A stretch of DNA of 6,943 nt. Origin: Phycisphaerales bacterium (GTDB taxonomy: Bacteria; Planctomycetota; Phycisphaerae; Sedimentisphaerales; Anaerohalosphaeraceae). The DNA lies in assembly GCA_011053245.1 (NCBI GenBank), contig DRGS01000066.1, positions 1-6,943 of the forward strand. Reading direction: 5' to 3'. Of the stretch, positions 1 through 5,335 are shown in pieces (within the stretch, counting starts at the first letter, position 1; every line of letters starts with the position of its first letter). The notes beneath the pieces are model-generated. The model worked only from the letters and a program-made list of their open reading frames with translations. It made no database searches and had not been told where the DNA came from. The position numbers were made by a program, and so were the translations under genes.

Positions 1-2
1 CG

Positions 3-188
3 CCGGAGGATGAGTGGGAGCTTACGGGGTATGTGCATAATGTGGTGTTTGCCTGTGCGGCGGTTCCGGAAGACGATGGGAGTTTGAAGTTGTATTGGGG
101 CGGAGCGGATAAGGTGATGTGCGCCGGGACGGCGAACATTGAAGAGCTTGTTGACTTTTGCCTGGATAACCCGCGGCCGGCGATGTGA
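3..188 (+). CDS. GH130 glycoside phosphorylase (beta-1,4-mannooligosaccharide phosphorylase type), C-terminal part
   Basis: Only the last 61 codons are present; the gene enters from the left edge and stops at TGA 186-188. The fragment reads WELTGYVHNVVFACAA, then an acidic turn and DGSLKLYWGGADKVM, then a closing helix ending in DNPRPAM. This matches the end of five-bladed propeller enzymes of family GH130: a 'NVVF-C' strand, a 'YWGGAD' strand with the Asp that closes the active site, and a short C-terminal helix. Family members phosphorolyse beta-1,4-mannosides or mannosyl-glucose to mannose-1-phosphate in the cytoplasm. The exact substrate cannot be read from the tail. It is GC-rich (38 of 60 bases in 121-180). 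Its last 90 bases plus 4 downstream recur at 903-996. Family assignment is fairly sure; subfamily is not. Confidence 0.8.
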   Translation, partial: PEDEWELTGYVHNVVFACAAVPEDDGSLKLYWGGADKVMCAGTANIEELVDFCLDNPRPAM

Positions 189-192
189 CTTT
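99..192 (+). repeat. Direct repeat copy 1 (GH130 3' end)
   Basis: These 94 bases align without gaps to 903-996, with 86 identities by eye. The match begins sharply at GGCGGAGCGGAT and ends in CTTT just after the stop codon. The pairing distance is 804 bases. See copy 2 and the findings for interpretation. Confidence 0.85.
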
Positions 193-202
193 AATAATTG
201 AT

Positions 203-206
203 AGGG
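203..206 (+). promoter_or_regulatory. Ribosome binding site choosing ATG 213
   Basis: AGGG lies 6 bases before ATG 213. An in-frame TTG at 198 lies upstream of this site and would leave it inside the gene, so ATG 213 is the better start. Confidence 0.55.
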
Positions 207-212
207 ACACTT

Positions 213-815
213 ATGGTTTTTATAGAAAGACGAATAAGCGGCGATGCTGTAAATAAATATATCCGAGAAAATCTCAACGAAGTGATCCCTTTATCAAGAG
301 CATTACTTGATTTTGATATTGAATCGATGGAGAAAGTAACTTATTGCGAAGAAGATCGCCTTCTTGACACAGCAAATTCTTACGAATGCCTATTATATAA
401 GGATTGCGACATAATTCCAAGTCCAACTGCCAGTGAATGGGCATATAGCAAGATTATAGAACTAATTGGCAACAACCCAAACAATTTTGCGTTGTTTGAG
501 GATTGTGACTGTAGAACAGACCACAAATATATAATTGACTATGAATACGGATACCTAACTTTCAATGATTGGATTTACTATATCGCAAGCAATAAGGATG
601 CCACGCGTGATCATGTGAGTTTGGCGCTTGGCGACACTGGGGTTGGGTGGTTTTCTTCAGGAGTAATTGTCAACTGCCCTGAAGATTTAATATTACCGGA
701 AAAGGGTGCGATTACCGCTGAGACATTTGATGTCTTGTTGAATTCAATTGAACATCTCATCTTTGGAGCTTTTGACCTTGAAGGGTATATTATATGCACT
801 GTGCCCAAGGGGTAA
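213..815 (+). CDS. AT-rich orphan protein of unknown function
   Basis: This gene encodes 200 residues that I do not recognise. Start ATG 213 was chosen over TTG 198 because AGGG sits 6 bases before it. The protein is acidic and soluble-looking, with no signal peptide and no convincing membrane helix. It contains several cysteines, including a cluster near FEDCDCRTD, an aromatic stretch (YEYGYLTFNDWIYYIA), a glycine-rich turn (ALGDTGVGWFSSG) and a C-terminal FGAFDLEGYIICTVPKG. The coding sequence is AT-rich: 20 of 60 bases are G/C in 481-540 and 23 of 60 in 241-300, against 38 of 60 in the adjoining GH130 tail. It lies between two copies of the GH130 3' end, which suggests acquired DNA. Small acidic single-domain proteins of this look include immunity and antitoxin proteins, but nothing here proves such a role. 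Confidence 0.75.
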   Translation: MVFIERRISGDAVNKYIRENLNEVIPLSRALLDFDIESMEKVTYCEEDRLLDTANSYECLLYKDCDIIPSPTASEWAYSKIIELIGNNPNNFALFEDCDCRTDHKYIIDYEYGYLTFNDWIYYIASNKDATRDHVSLALGDTGVGWFSSGVIVNCPEDLILPEKGAITAETFDVLLNSIEHLIFGAFDLEGYIICTVPKG

Positions 816-828
816 AATATGCATATAA
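790..828. repeat. 9-bp perfect inverted repeat around a stop codon
   Basis: TTATATGCA (790-798) and TGCATATAA (820-828) are perfect inverted copies separated by 21 bases. Inside the spacer CCC-AA-GGG (804-811) can form a nested stem. The structure contains the TAA stop (813-815) of the orphan gene. No T-run follows on the plus strand, so it is not a canonical terminator. It may still be a 3' stabilising hairpin or the boundary of an inserted segment. Confidence 0.5.
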
Positions 829-837
829 AAGGGACCT

Positions 838-921
838 GTGGATCTAAATAACAAAACAACGATACTGGTAACGTGCGGGCCGAGTCTTGAGGAGTTTTTG
901 CAGGCGGAGCGGATAAGGTGA
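838..921 (+). pseudogene. 5' remnant of a THUMP-domain RNA methyltransferase-like gene, fused to GH130 sequence
   Basis: A 27-codon reading frame opens at GTG 838 with AGGGA just upstream (830-834) and runs VDLNNKTTILVTCGPSLEEF LQAE before passing out of register and stopping at TGA 919. The segment TTILVTCGPSLEEFLQAE resembles the first beta strand and helix of THUMP/RlmL-type 23S rRNA methyltransferases, which often begin with a 'LFVTCAPGLEPFLAAEL'-like stretch. The match is short and from memory, so it is tentative. Around base 902/903 the sequence changes abruptly to the GH130 3' end. The word GGCGGAG sits at the change point and may be the microhomology used in the join. The remnant is too short to fold, and the rest of the methyltransferase is absent here. 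Confidence 0.4.
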
Positions 922-992
922 TGTGCGCAGGGACGGCGAATATCGAAGAGCTTGTTGACTTCTGTCTGGATAATCCGAGGCCGGCGATGTAA
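903..992 (+). pseudogene. Second, truncated copy of the GH130 phosphorylase 3' end
   Basis: The 29 codons before TAA 990-992 encode GGADKVMCAGTANIEELVDF followed by CLDNPRPAM, identical at every residue to the end of the GH130 gene at the left edge. Upstream of 903 the similarity stops at once; in this frame there is only a short stretch back to an in-frame TGA at 888, so no start is available. All seven codon differences from the other copy are silent, as is TGA versus TAA. This copy therefore derives from a GH130 gene that diverged while still under selection and was truncated later. It ends 9 bases from the convergent HAD gene. Confidence 0.8.
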
Positions 993-996
993 CTTT
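903..996 (+). repeat. Direct repeat copy 2 (GH130 3' end)
   Basis: This is the ungapped partner of 99-192 in the same orientation. The eight mismatches fall at seven silent codon positions and in the stop codon. The pair encloses the orphan gene and the methyltransferase-like remnant. Confidence 0.85.
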
Positions 997-1001
997 GCCG
1001 G
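981..1001. terminator. Possible hairpin between convergent genes
   Basis: CCGGC (981-985) can pair with GCCGG (997-1001). A G-T and an A-T pair extend the stem inward and leave a 7-base loop that includes most of the GH130 remnant's stop codon. It sits exactly between that stop and the HAD stop (1002-1004), a usual place for a shared terminator. There is no T-run on either side, so function is uncertain. Copy 1 of the repeat lacks the GCCGG arm. Confidence 0.3.
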
Positions 1002-1685
1002 TTATAACAGTCGCTCGAGATATTCGGGGGTTATAGCTGTAAAGTCCTGGTGTATGGCCTTTGCGTGTTTTGCGAATTTTAGTTCGCTGCTGTCGGCGCC
1101 GGCGGTTATGACGATGTAGGCCATTTCGGCATTTTCGGCGGCTTTGAAGCCCGATATGGAATCTTCGACAATGACGCATCTGTCCGGGGGTATGGCGAGT
1201 TTTTGGGCGGTCATAAAAAATATCTCAGGATCGGGCTTGCCAATGTTTACCTGGTCGTTGTCAATAATGACGTCGAAGTAGTTTCGTATGTCGAGCTTAT
1301 CGAGTACGAGATCGACGTTGCCTCTGGGCGAATTGGACGCAGCGGCGCATTTAACGCCTTGCTGTTTTAAGCTGTCAAGCAGCACCTTAAGCCCTGCGAT
1401 CTCCTTTGCGACCGGGCCGAAGGTTTGGCGGTAGATGGACTCTTTCTCGTCGCCGAATTTTTCGACATTGGCATCGGTAGTATCTTCGCCTAATAGTTTT
1501 CTGATATTTATGTCGTTACTTCGCGAGTGGATGTTCTTGCGGTAGTACTCTCCGTCGATGGGCAGGTCATGGCGGCGGCCAAACTCTATCCAGGCACCTT
1601 CGTGGAACTTCGCGTTATCTACCATGGTGCCGTCAACATCGAAAATGACCGCCCAGTCTGAATTTGTTTTGCCCTCATCCTTCAT
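1002..1685 (-). CDS. HAD-superfamily hydrolase, beta-phosphoglucomutase / phosphatase-like
   Basis: The gene encodes 227 residues. All four HAD motifs are present: DVDGT at 16-20 (nucleophile D16, acid/base D18), S117 in AAASNS (motif II), K150 in GKPDPE (motif III) and VEDS at 173-176 with E174 and D175 (motif IV, Mg2+ binding). An alpha-helical cap (about 24-95) follows motif I, as in subclass I enzymes such as beta-phosphoglucomutase and phosphoglycolate or sugar phosphatases. It should be a cytosolic Mg2+-dependent phosphotransferase; the exact substrate is open. The start at 1685 is preferred because AAGGA lies 7 bases upstream. An ATG at 1751 would add 22 non-conserved residues and overlap the DUF503 gene. 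It is the last gene of the minus-strand operon, 10 bases after the DUF503 stop. Confidence 0.88.
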   Translation of the reverse strand: MKDEGKTNSDWAVIFDVDGTMVDNAKFHEGAWIEFGRRHDLPIDGEYYRKNIHSRSNDINIRKLLGEDTTDANVEKFGDEKESIYRQTFGPVAKEIAGLKVLLDSLKQQGVKCAAASNSPRGNVDLVLDKLDIRNYFDVIIDNDQVNIGKPDPEIFFMTAQKLAIPPDRCVIVEDSISGFKAAENAEMAYIVITAGADSSELKFAKHAKAIHQDFTAITPEYLERLL

Positions 1686-1692
1686 TGATATG

Positions 1693-1697
1693 TCCTT
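1693..1697 (-). promoter_or_regulatory. Ribosome binding site choosing the HAD start
   Basis: AAGGA on the minus strand lies 7 bases before ATG 1685-1683 and overlaps the TAA stop (1698-1696) of the upstream DUF503 gene. This supports the short HAD start and coupled translation. Confidence 0.65.
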
Positions 1698-1989
1698 ATG
1701 GATTGAATGGGAATATTTCTCGTTCGATCTGGCCGACGTAGAATCTGCCATTGGCTTTTATGAAATTTATTACGGTGTCCATCTGCTTATTGACGAACGC
1801 GCTTTCGTTGGCGATGACGGCGAGACCTATGACAGCTTGTACTTTGCTGTCGTGGGATTCGACCTCGGCGATGGAGAAGTTGTACCTCGATTTGACTTTG
1901 CCGATGACGCTCTTGACGATGCTGCGTTTGTCCTTGAGCGAGGCTATGCCATTTAGGTTCAACCGAATTTTTAAAAGTCCTACTATCAC
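1696..1989 (-). CDS. ylxP: DUF503 family protein (YlxP-like)
   Basis: The protein has 97 residues, the usual size for DUF503. Family landmarks are visible: an opening beta strand MIVGLLKIRLNL, SLKDKR at 17-22, YNFSIAEV at 36-43 and AVIGLAVIAN at 52-61, then a helix and a last strand ending in QIEREIF. YlxP-like proteins form small ferredoxin-like folds and are often encoded beside infB and rbfA, where a role near ribosome maturation is suspected; none of those neighbours is here. The start is GTG 1989, whose last two bases form part of the TGA stop of the upstream membrane-protein gene (GTGA overlap), with GGAAG about 10 bases before it. A GTG at 2034 would add 15 residues with no family resemblance and a larger overlap. 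Family call is firm; cellular role is not. Confidence 0.85.
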   Translation of the reverse strand: MIVGLLKIRLNLNGIASLKDKRSIVKSVIGKVKSRYNFSIAEVESHDSKVQAVIGLAVIANESAFVNKQMDTVINFIKANGRFYVGQIEREIFPFNP

Positions 1990-2534
1990 GATTTGTATTC
2001 TTCCAAGTCTACATTTCCACGAATTTTGTGCCACAAGCCGACAATACGCTTAGCTCCTAAGAAACACCAGCAGCCGATAGCAAGTTTTACGATAGCTGCA
2101 ATAAATCTGGTAGTATGTCCCATCTGCAATGCTCTACGGCTCATGTCACCTGCTCCAATAGTCATAATATATGTTGTTGCTATATTTATCAATTCAGGTA
2201 TGGCACCAGCTATAACCCAAAGCCCGATACAGGTAAACGCTATCAACATGATCTCATCTTTGGACATTGAGGTTGAAATCTGGACCATTTTATCTTCCTG
2301 GAATAACTTTGCCGCGATCTTATCGCTATAGATAATGAGAAGTACGCAGCCAGCAGGATAAATCAGTGACCCAAGCAGATACATTGCCGGGATGAAGAAA
2401 TTCAGTGTATTACCCTTGATCATAAATGACCCTGCAAGCGAAGCAACTATCATGGGTATATAACCGATATACTTAACAACAGCAAGAACTCCCGCTAACT
2501 TTAATACCATCGAAGCTATTTCACGTTTTGTCAT
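1986..2534 (-). CDS. Predicted four-helix membrane protein of unknown function
   Basis: The gene encodes 182 residues. Hydrophobic stretches fall at about 10-37, 45-69, 95-123 and 142-161, separated by short charged loops (IAAKLFQEDK near 73-82; GDMSRRALQMGH near 129-140), and the protein ends in a charged tail (NVDLEEYKS). No catalytic or transport motif is recognisable. Start ATG 2534 has AAAGGA 7 bases upstream. The coding sequence is more AT-rich than the flanking genes (21 of 60 bases G/C in 2161-2220, against 37 of 60 within the recombinase gene at 2701-2760). It follows the recombinase by 25 bases and overlaps the DUF503 start by 4 bases (GTGA), so these genes are probably co-transcribed. 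I do not recognise the family. Confidence 0.75.
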   Translation of the reverse strand: MTKREIASMVLKLAGVLAVVKYIGYIPMIVASLAGSFMIKGNTLNFFIPAMYLLGSLIYPAGCVLLIIYSDKIAAKLFQEDKMVQISTSMSKDEIMLIAFTCIGLWVIAGAIPELINIATTYIMTIGAGDMSRRALQMGHTTRFIAAIVKLAIGCWCFLGAKRIVGLWHKIRGNVDLEEYKS

Positions 2535-2559
2535 AATTGATTCCTTTCACAATTTTTAT

Positions 2560-3501
2560 CTATCCTCTTGGGTGGAACTGTTTGTGGATCGATCTTAATC
2601 TATCGAGATCGACATGAGTATATATCTGGGTTGTTGAGATGTCAACATGTCCGAGCATTTCCTGGACGCTTCTGAGGTCGGCTCCGCCGGATAAGAGGTG
2701 GGTGGCGAAGCAGTGGCGGAGAGTATGGACGGTGACGTTTTTTGGTAGCCCGGCGCGTAGGGCGTACTTTTTCACTACTCGCCAGATATCTACTCGATCC
2801 ATGCATTTTCCGGTGCGTGAAAGGAACAGGGAATCGCCGCTTTGGGGTTTGGCCAGTTGGGGTCTTAGATGTTCGATGTATTCGGCGGTAACGTGGCTTG
2901 CGACCTTGCCTACGGGGATGATCCTTTCCTTGCTGCCCTTGCCGAAGACTCGGACATATCCGATCTTGAGGTTGACGTTGGGGACCGTCATTTTCGCGAC
3001 TTCGCTTGCTCTGGCGCCGGTGGCGTAGAGCATTTCGAGTATTGCTTTGTCGCGAAGGCAGTATGGGTCATCTTCGCAGGGGGCTTTGAGGAGTTTTATT
3101 ACCTGCTCCTTGGCGGCGACGGCGGGGAGTCTTTTCCAGAGTTTCGGGCCTTCGAGCATTGAGGTGAAATCGTCTTTGATGGAGCCGGTGAGGATAGCGA
3201 ATCTGAGCATCATTTTGACGGATACGAGTGCGCGGCTGATGGATGTTTCGGCTTTTCCGGCTTTGCTGATTTTGTGGAGGTAGGCGTATATCACGGTCGG
3301 CTGGACCTTTTCGATGGTGCGGACGCCTTCGGAGAGGCAGTGTTCGGTGAATCGGGCCAGGTCGCGGCCATAGGCTAAGATGGTGTTTTCTGCCAGACCG
3401 GCTTCGATGTTGAGATAGTCGAGGAATGCGCACACTGTCAGCCCCAAGGGGCCGAAACTGCGCAGTTTATCCCTTATTTGCCGTAATTGCACCGAAAGCA
3501 T
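2560..3501 (-). CDS. xer: Xer-type site-specific tyrosine recombinase (XerC/XerD family)
   Basis: From ATG 3501 the protein has 313 residues, close to the usual ~300 of XerC/XerD. An N-terminal SAM-like core-binding domain contains FLDYLNIEAGLAENTILAYG and is followed by the catalytic domain. All active-site residues are visible: R164 (TGARASE), K188 (FGKGSKER), H259 and R262 (HTLRH), H285 (MLGHVDIS) and the nucleophile Y294 (TQIYTH). Xer proteins resolve chromosome dimers at dif during division; related enzymes also move integrative elements. XerC and XerD cannot be told apart here. The start is uncertain: ATG 3501 lacks a clear ribosome site, TTG 3552 would add 17 residues, and a GTG at 3435 would shorten it. 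It heads the minus-strand operon. No dif-like palindrome was identified nearby. Confidence 0.9.
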   Translation of the reverse strand: MLSVQLRQIRDKLRSFGPLGLTVCAFLDYLNIEAGLAENTILAYGRDLARFTEHCLSEGVRTIEKVQPTVIYAYLHKISKAGKAETSISRALVSVKMMLRFAILTGSIKDDFTSMLEGPKLWKRLPAVAAKEQVIKLLKAPCEDDPYCLRDKAILEMLYATGARASEVAKMTVPNVNLKIGYVRVFGKGSKERIIPVGKVASHVTAEYIEHLRPQLAKPQSGDSLFLSRTGKCMDRVDIWRVVKKYALRAGLPKNVTVHTLRHCFATHLLSGGADLRSVQEMLGHVDISTTQIYTHVDLDRLRSIHKQFHPRG

Positions 3502-3571
3502 AGAGTTGTATCGACATGGGAGAGAAGCCAGCTTTAATTTACCGAGAAACAAAAAAACTGCGAATTACTAC

Positions 3572-3600
3572 TTGTTCGGGCGGAAGATTCCGTATACAAT
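3572..3600 (+). promoter_or_regulatory. Sigma70-like promoter for the lipoprotein gene
   Basis: TTGTTC (3572-3577) and TACAAT (3595-3600) are separated by 17 bases. The -10 matches consensus at 5 of 6 positions and the -35 only at 3 of 6. Transcription would start near 3607, leaving a leader of about 33 bases that carries the ribosome site. I found no equally good promoter on the minus strand for the recombinase operon. Confidence 0.45.
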
Positions 3601-3639
3601 CTTAGCCGATTATATCTATAAAAAAAGAGGTGGAAAACC

Positions 3640-4221
3640 ATGAAGCGAGATATTTTGTTTGTTATTACGTTGACGCTGCTCTTTTTTGGCAGTTCGGGTT
3701 GCCAGAGGCTTGACGAAAGTGAGTTGACCCTGCCAGCCAGCGATGCGATCTATCTGGATGGCGTTGCAAGAGCCGATGCGATGGATGCCGGCGAGGCAGC
3801 ACTTACGCGGATGCGTTTTGTGATAGATAAGTTTGACGTTGAACGGGGTCTTATCAGGACCCGATACCTCAGCGCAGGTCAGTTTCTCGAATTCTGGCGG
3901 AAGGATAACGTCGGAGCCGAAAGGACGGCGGAGGCAAACTTGCACAGTATTCAGCGGCAGGCGATACTGCATTTTACCGAGAGCAATGGAAAGTTGAGAA
4001 TACAATGCCAGATCAATACCCGCAGGCTTTCGCTACCCGAGCAGGAGATCCACGGGATGAGTCGTGCTGCGGGAATGTTCACCGGCGGCAGCAGATCATT
4101 TCAGAGACTAAAGGTTGAGGGACCGGAACAGATGACATGGATGGAATTAGGACCGGACCCTGGTTTGGAGAATAAAATCCTTGAATCAATTACGAAGTAT
4201 GCTCTTAAGGGCAAATTTTAA
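3640..4221 (+). CDS. Predicted lipoprotein of unknown function
   Basis: The gene encodes 193 residues. The N-terminus is a lipoprotein signal: MKR, a hydrophobic core (ILFVITLTLLFFG) and a lipobox-like GSSGC, with C21 the residue expected to be lipidated and residue 22 Gln, which fits export to the outer membrane. The mature part is about 170 residues, mixed alpha/beta, with no known enzymatic motif. It includes FVIDKFDVERGLIRTRYLSA and FLEFWRKDN, then a strand-rich section (ILHFTESNGKLRIQCQINTR). Start ATG 3640 follows a strong GAGGTGG ribosome site (3627-3633). It stands alone: divergent from the recombinase operon and separated by 129 bases from galE, which has its own promoter. Localisation is fairly sure; function is unknown. 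Confidence 0.82.
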   Translation: MKRDILFVITLTLLFFGSSGCQRLDESELTLPASDAIYLDGVARADAMDAGEAALTRMRFVIDKFDVERGLIRTRYLSAGQFLEFWRKDNVGAERTAEANLHSIQRQAILHFTESNGKLRIQCQINTRRLSLPEQEIHGMSRAAGMFTGGSRSFQRLKVEGPEQMTWMELGPDPGLENKILESITKYALKGKF

Positions 4222-4245
4222 CAGTAGTCATTATATTTGAAAGTG

Positions 4246-4260
4246 TACCCTTATAGGGTA
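4246..4260. repeat. 15-bp perfect palindrome, possible operator
   Basis: TACCCT-TAT-AGGGTA has two perfect 6-base arms and a 3-base centre. It lies 24 bases after the lipoprotein stop and about 45 bases upstream of the galE -35 box. No T-run follows, so it is a poor intrinsic terminator. A regulator-binding site for galE is possible but unproven. Confidence 0.35.
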
Positions 4261-4303
4261 ATAAACTTCCGCGAGGCAATTGTAATATTTGTTGTAAAGA
4301 AAC

Positions 4304-4333
4304 TTAACCACGCATCAAAGCGTATTCTATAAT
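4304..4333 (+). promoter_or_regulatory. Sigma70-like promoter of the galE operon
   Basis: TTAACC (4304-4309) and a perfect TATAAT (4328-4333) are separated by 18 bases. Transcription would begin near 4340, only about ten bases before ATG 4351. The leader would be very short and has no clear Shine-Dalgarno sequence. Confidence 0.55.
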
Positions 4334-4350
4334 TGAGATTGGTATCAGAT

Positions 4351-5334
4351 ATGAAAGTATTAGTAGCCGGCGGCGCGGGATATATAGGGAGCAACATGAC
4401 AGCCATGTTAGCAAGGCATGGTCACCGGGCCGTCGTTTTTGACAATCTGTCGAAGGGTCACAGGTCAGCGGTTAAAGATGCCGAGTTTGTCCTCGGCGAC
4501 CTGGCCGATGGCGACCTGCTCGTTAAGACGCTTGTGGAAAATGAGATCGAAGCGGTGATGCACTTTGCGGCTTTCATTGAGGTTGGCGAATCCGTCACGG
4601 AACCGTTGAGATATTATCATAACAACTTCTGCAACGCTCACAATCTGCTTAGTGCAATGGAAACGGCGGGCGTTAAGAAATTCGTTTTCAGTTCCACGGC
4701 TGCGACGTACGGTATGCCGGAAGAGATTCCCATTACGGAAGAGACGGCCAAGAATCCGATCAATCCTTACGGCGAAAGCAAGTGGGCGGTTGAAAGGATG
4801 TGCCACTTCCAGAGTCAGGCGGGCAAGGTCAATTATGCGGCACTTAGATATTTTAACGCGTGCGGTGCAGGCGGAGACGGGACGATAGGTGAGGACCATA
4901 AGCCCGAATCGCATCTTATTCCGCTTATTATTCAAGCTGCGATGGGTAAACGTGCCGATATAAAGATATTCGGGACGGATTATCCGACCGATGACGGGAC
5001 GTGCGTACGCGACTACATTCATGTAGAGGATCTTTGCGAGGCGCATCTTCTGGCACTTAACAAACTCGACAGTGAATCGGAACTGGTTTACAATCTTGGC
5101 AACGGTAAAGGTTATTCCGTGCGAGAGGTGATAGAGACGGTTAAAAAAGTTTCGGGTAAGGATTTTAAGGTTGTAGAGACTGGGCGGCGAGAGGGCGATC
5201 CGGCGGTTCTCACCGCTGACGCGACGAAGGCAAAAACCGAACTCGGCTGGGCAACTAAGATACCGGATATTAAGATGATCGTAGAGAGTGCATGGAAATG
5301 GCACACAGCTTGTCCGAATGGATACGGAGATTAA
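4351..5334 (+). CDS. galE: UDP-glucose 4-epimerase (extended SDR)
   Basis: The protein has 327 residues, the normal length for GalE. It interconverts UDP-galactose and UDP-glucose using tightly bound NAD+, in the Leloir pathway and in supply of cell-surface sugars. Visible motifs: Rossmann GGAGYIG at 7-13, D31-N32 after the second strand (FDNLSKGH), HFAAFIEVGESV at 71-82, SSTAATYG at 114-121, the catalytic YxxxK pair Y140 and K144 (YGESK), RYFNACGA at 166-173 and the C-terminal nucleotide-sugar region with DYIHVEDL, YNLGNGKGYSV and GRREGDPA. Start ATG 4351 places the Rossmann strand directly at the N-terminus. A TTG at 4333 would add six residues and lies on the -10 box. The ROK kinase gene begins one base after the stop. 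Confidence 0.95.
   Translation: MKVLVAGGAGYIGSNMTAMLARHGHRAVVFDNLSKGHRSAVKDAEFVLGDLADGDLLVKTLVENEIEAVMHFAAFIEVGESVTEPLRYYHNNFCNAHNLLSAMETAGVKKFVFSSTAATYGMPEEIPITEETAKNPINPYGESKWAVERMCHFQSQAGKVNYAALRYFNACGAGGDGTIGEDHKPESHLIPLIIQAAMGKRADIKIFGTDYPTDDGTCVRDYIHVEDLCEAHLLALNKLDSESELVYNLGNGKGYSVREVIETVKKVSGKDFKVVETGRREGDPAVLTADATKAKTELGWATKIPDIKMIVESAWKWHTACPNGYGD
5326..5329 (+). promoter_or_regulatory. Ribosome binding site choosing GTG 5336
   Basis: GGAG lies 6 bases before GTG 5336, inside the last codons of galE. Upstream alternatives (ATG 5318, GTG 5288) have no such site and would overlap galE by 17 and 47 bases. Confidence 0.6.
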
Positions 5335-5335
5335 C

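Noticed and set aside
189..902. Integron gene cassette with an attC site
   Set aside because: The orphan gene is cassette-sized and followed by an inverted repeat, but no paired RYYYAAC / GTTRRRY core sites were found at its borders.
1686..1751. N-terminal extension of the HAD protein from ATG 1751
   Set aside because: It would overlap the DUF503 gene by 56 bases, adds residues not typical of the family, and ignores the AAGGA site before ATG 1685.
1990..2034. Longer DUF503 protein starting at GTG 2034
   Set aside because: The extra 15 residues precede the family's normal opening strand and overlap the membrane-protein gene; GTG 1989 forms a tight GTGA coupling.
1558..2331. Plus-strand reading frames opposite the HAD, DUF503 and membrane-protein genes
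   Set aside because: They overlap three supported minus-strand genes, have no ribosome sites of note and show no recognisable domain.
2639..3283. Plus-strand reading frames opposite the recombinase gene
   Set aside because: They mirror the recombinase coding sequence, whose full set of catalytic residues is present on the minus strand.
4246..4260. Intrinsic terminator after the lipoprotein gene
   Set aside because: The stem is only six pairs, AT-rich at its ends, and no T-run follows on either strand.
4465..5304. Long minus-strand reading frame opposite galE
   Set aside because: It is composed of basic, low-plausibility sequence and lies wholly opposite an unmistakable galE; it is a shadow of that gene's codon bias.
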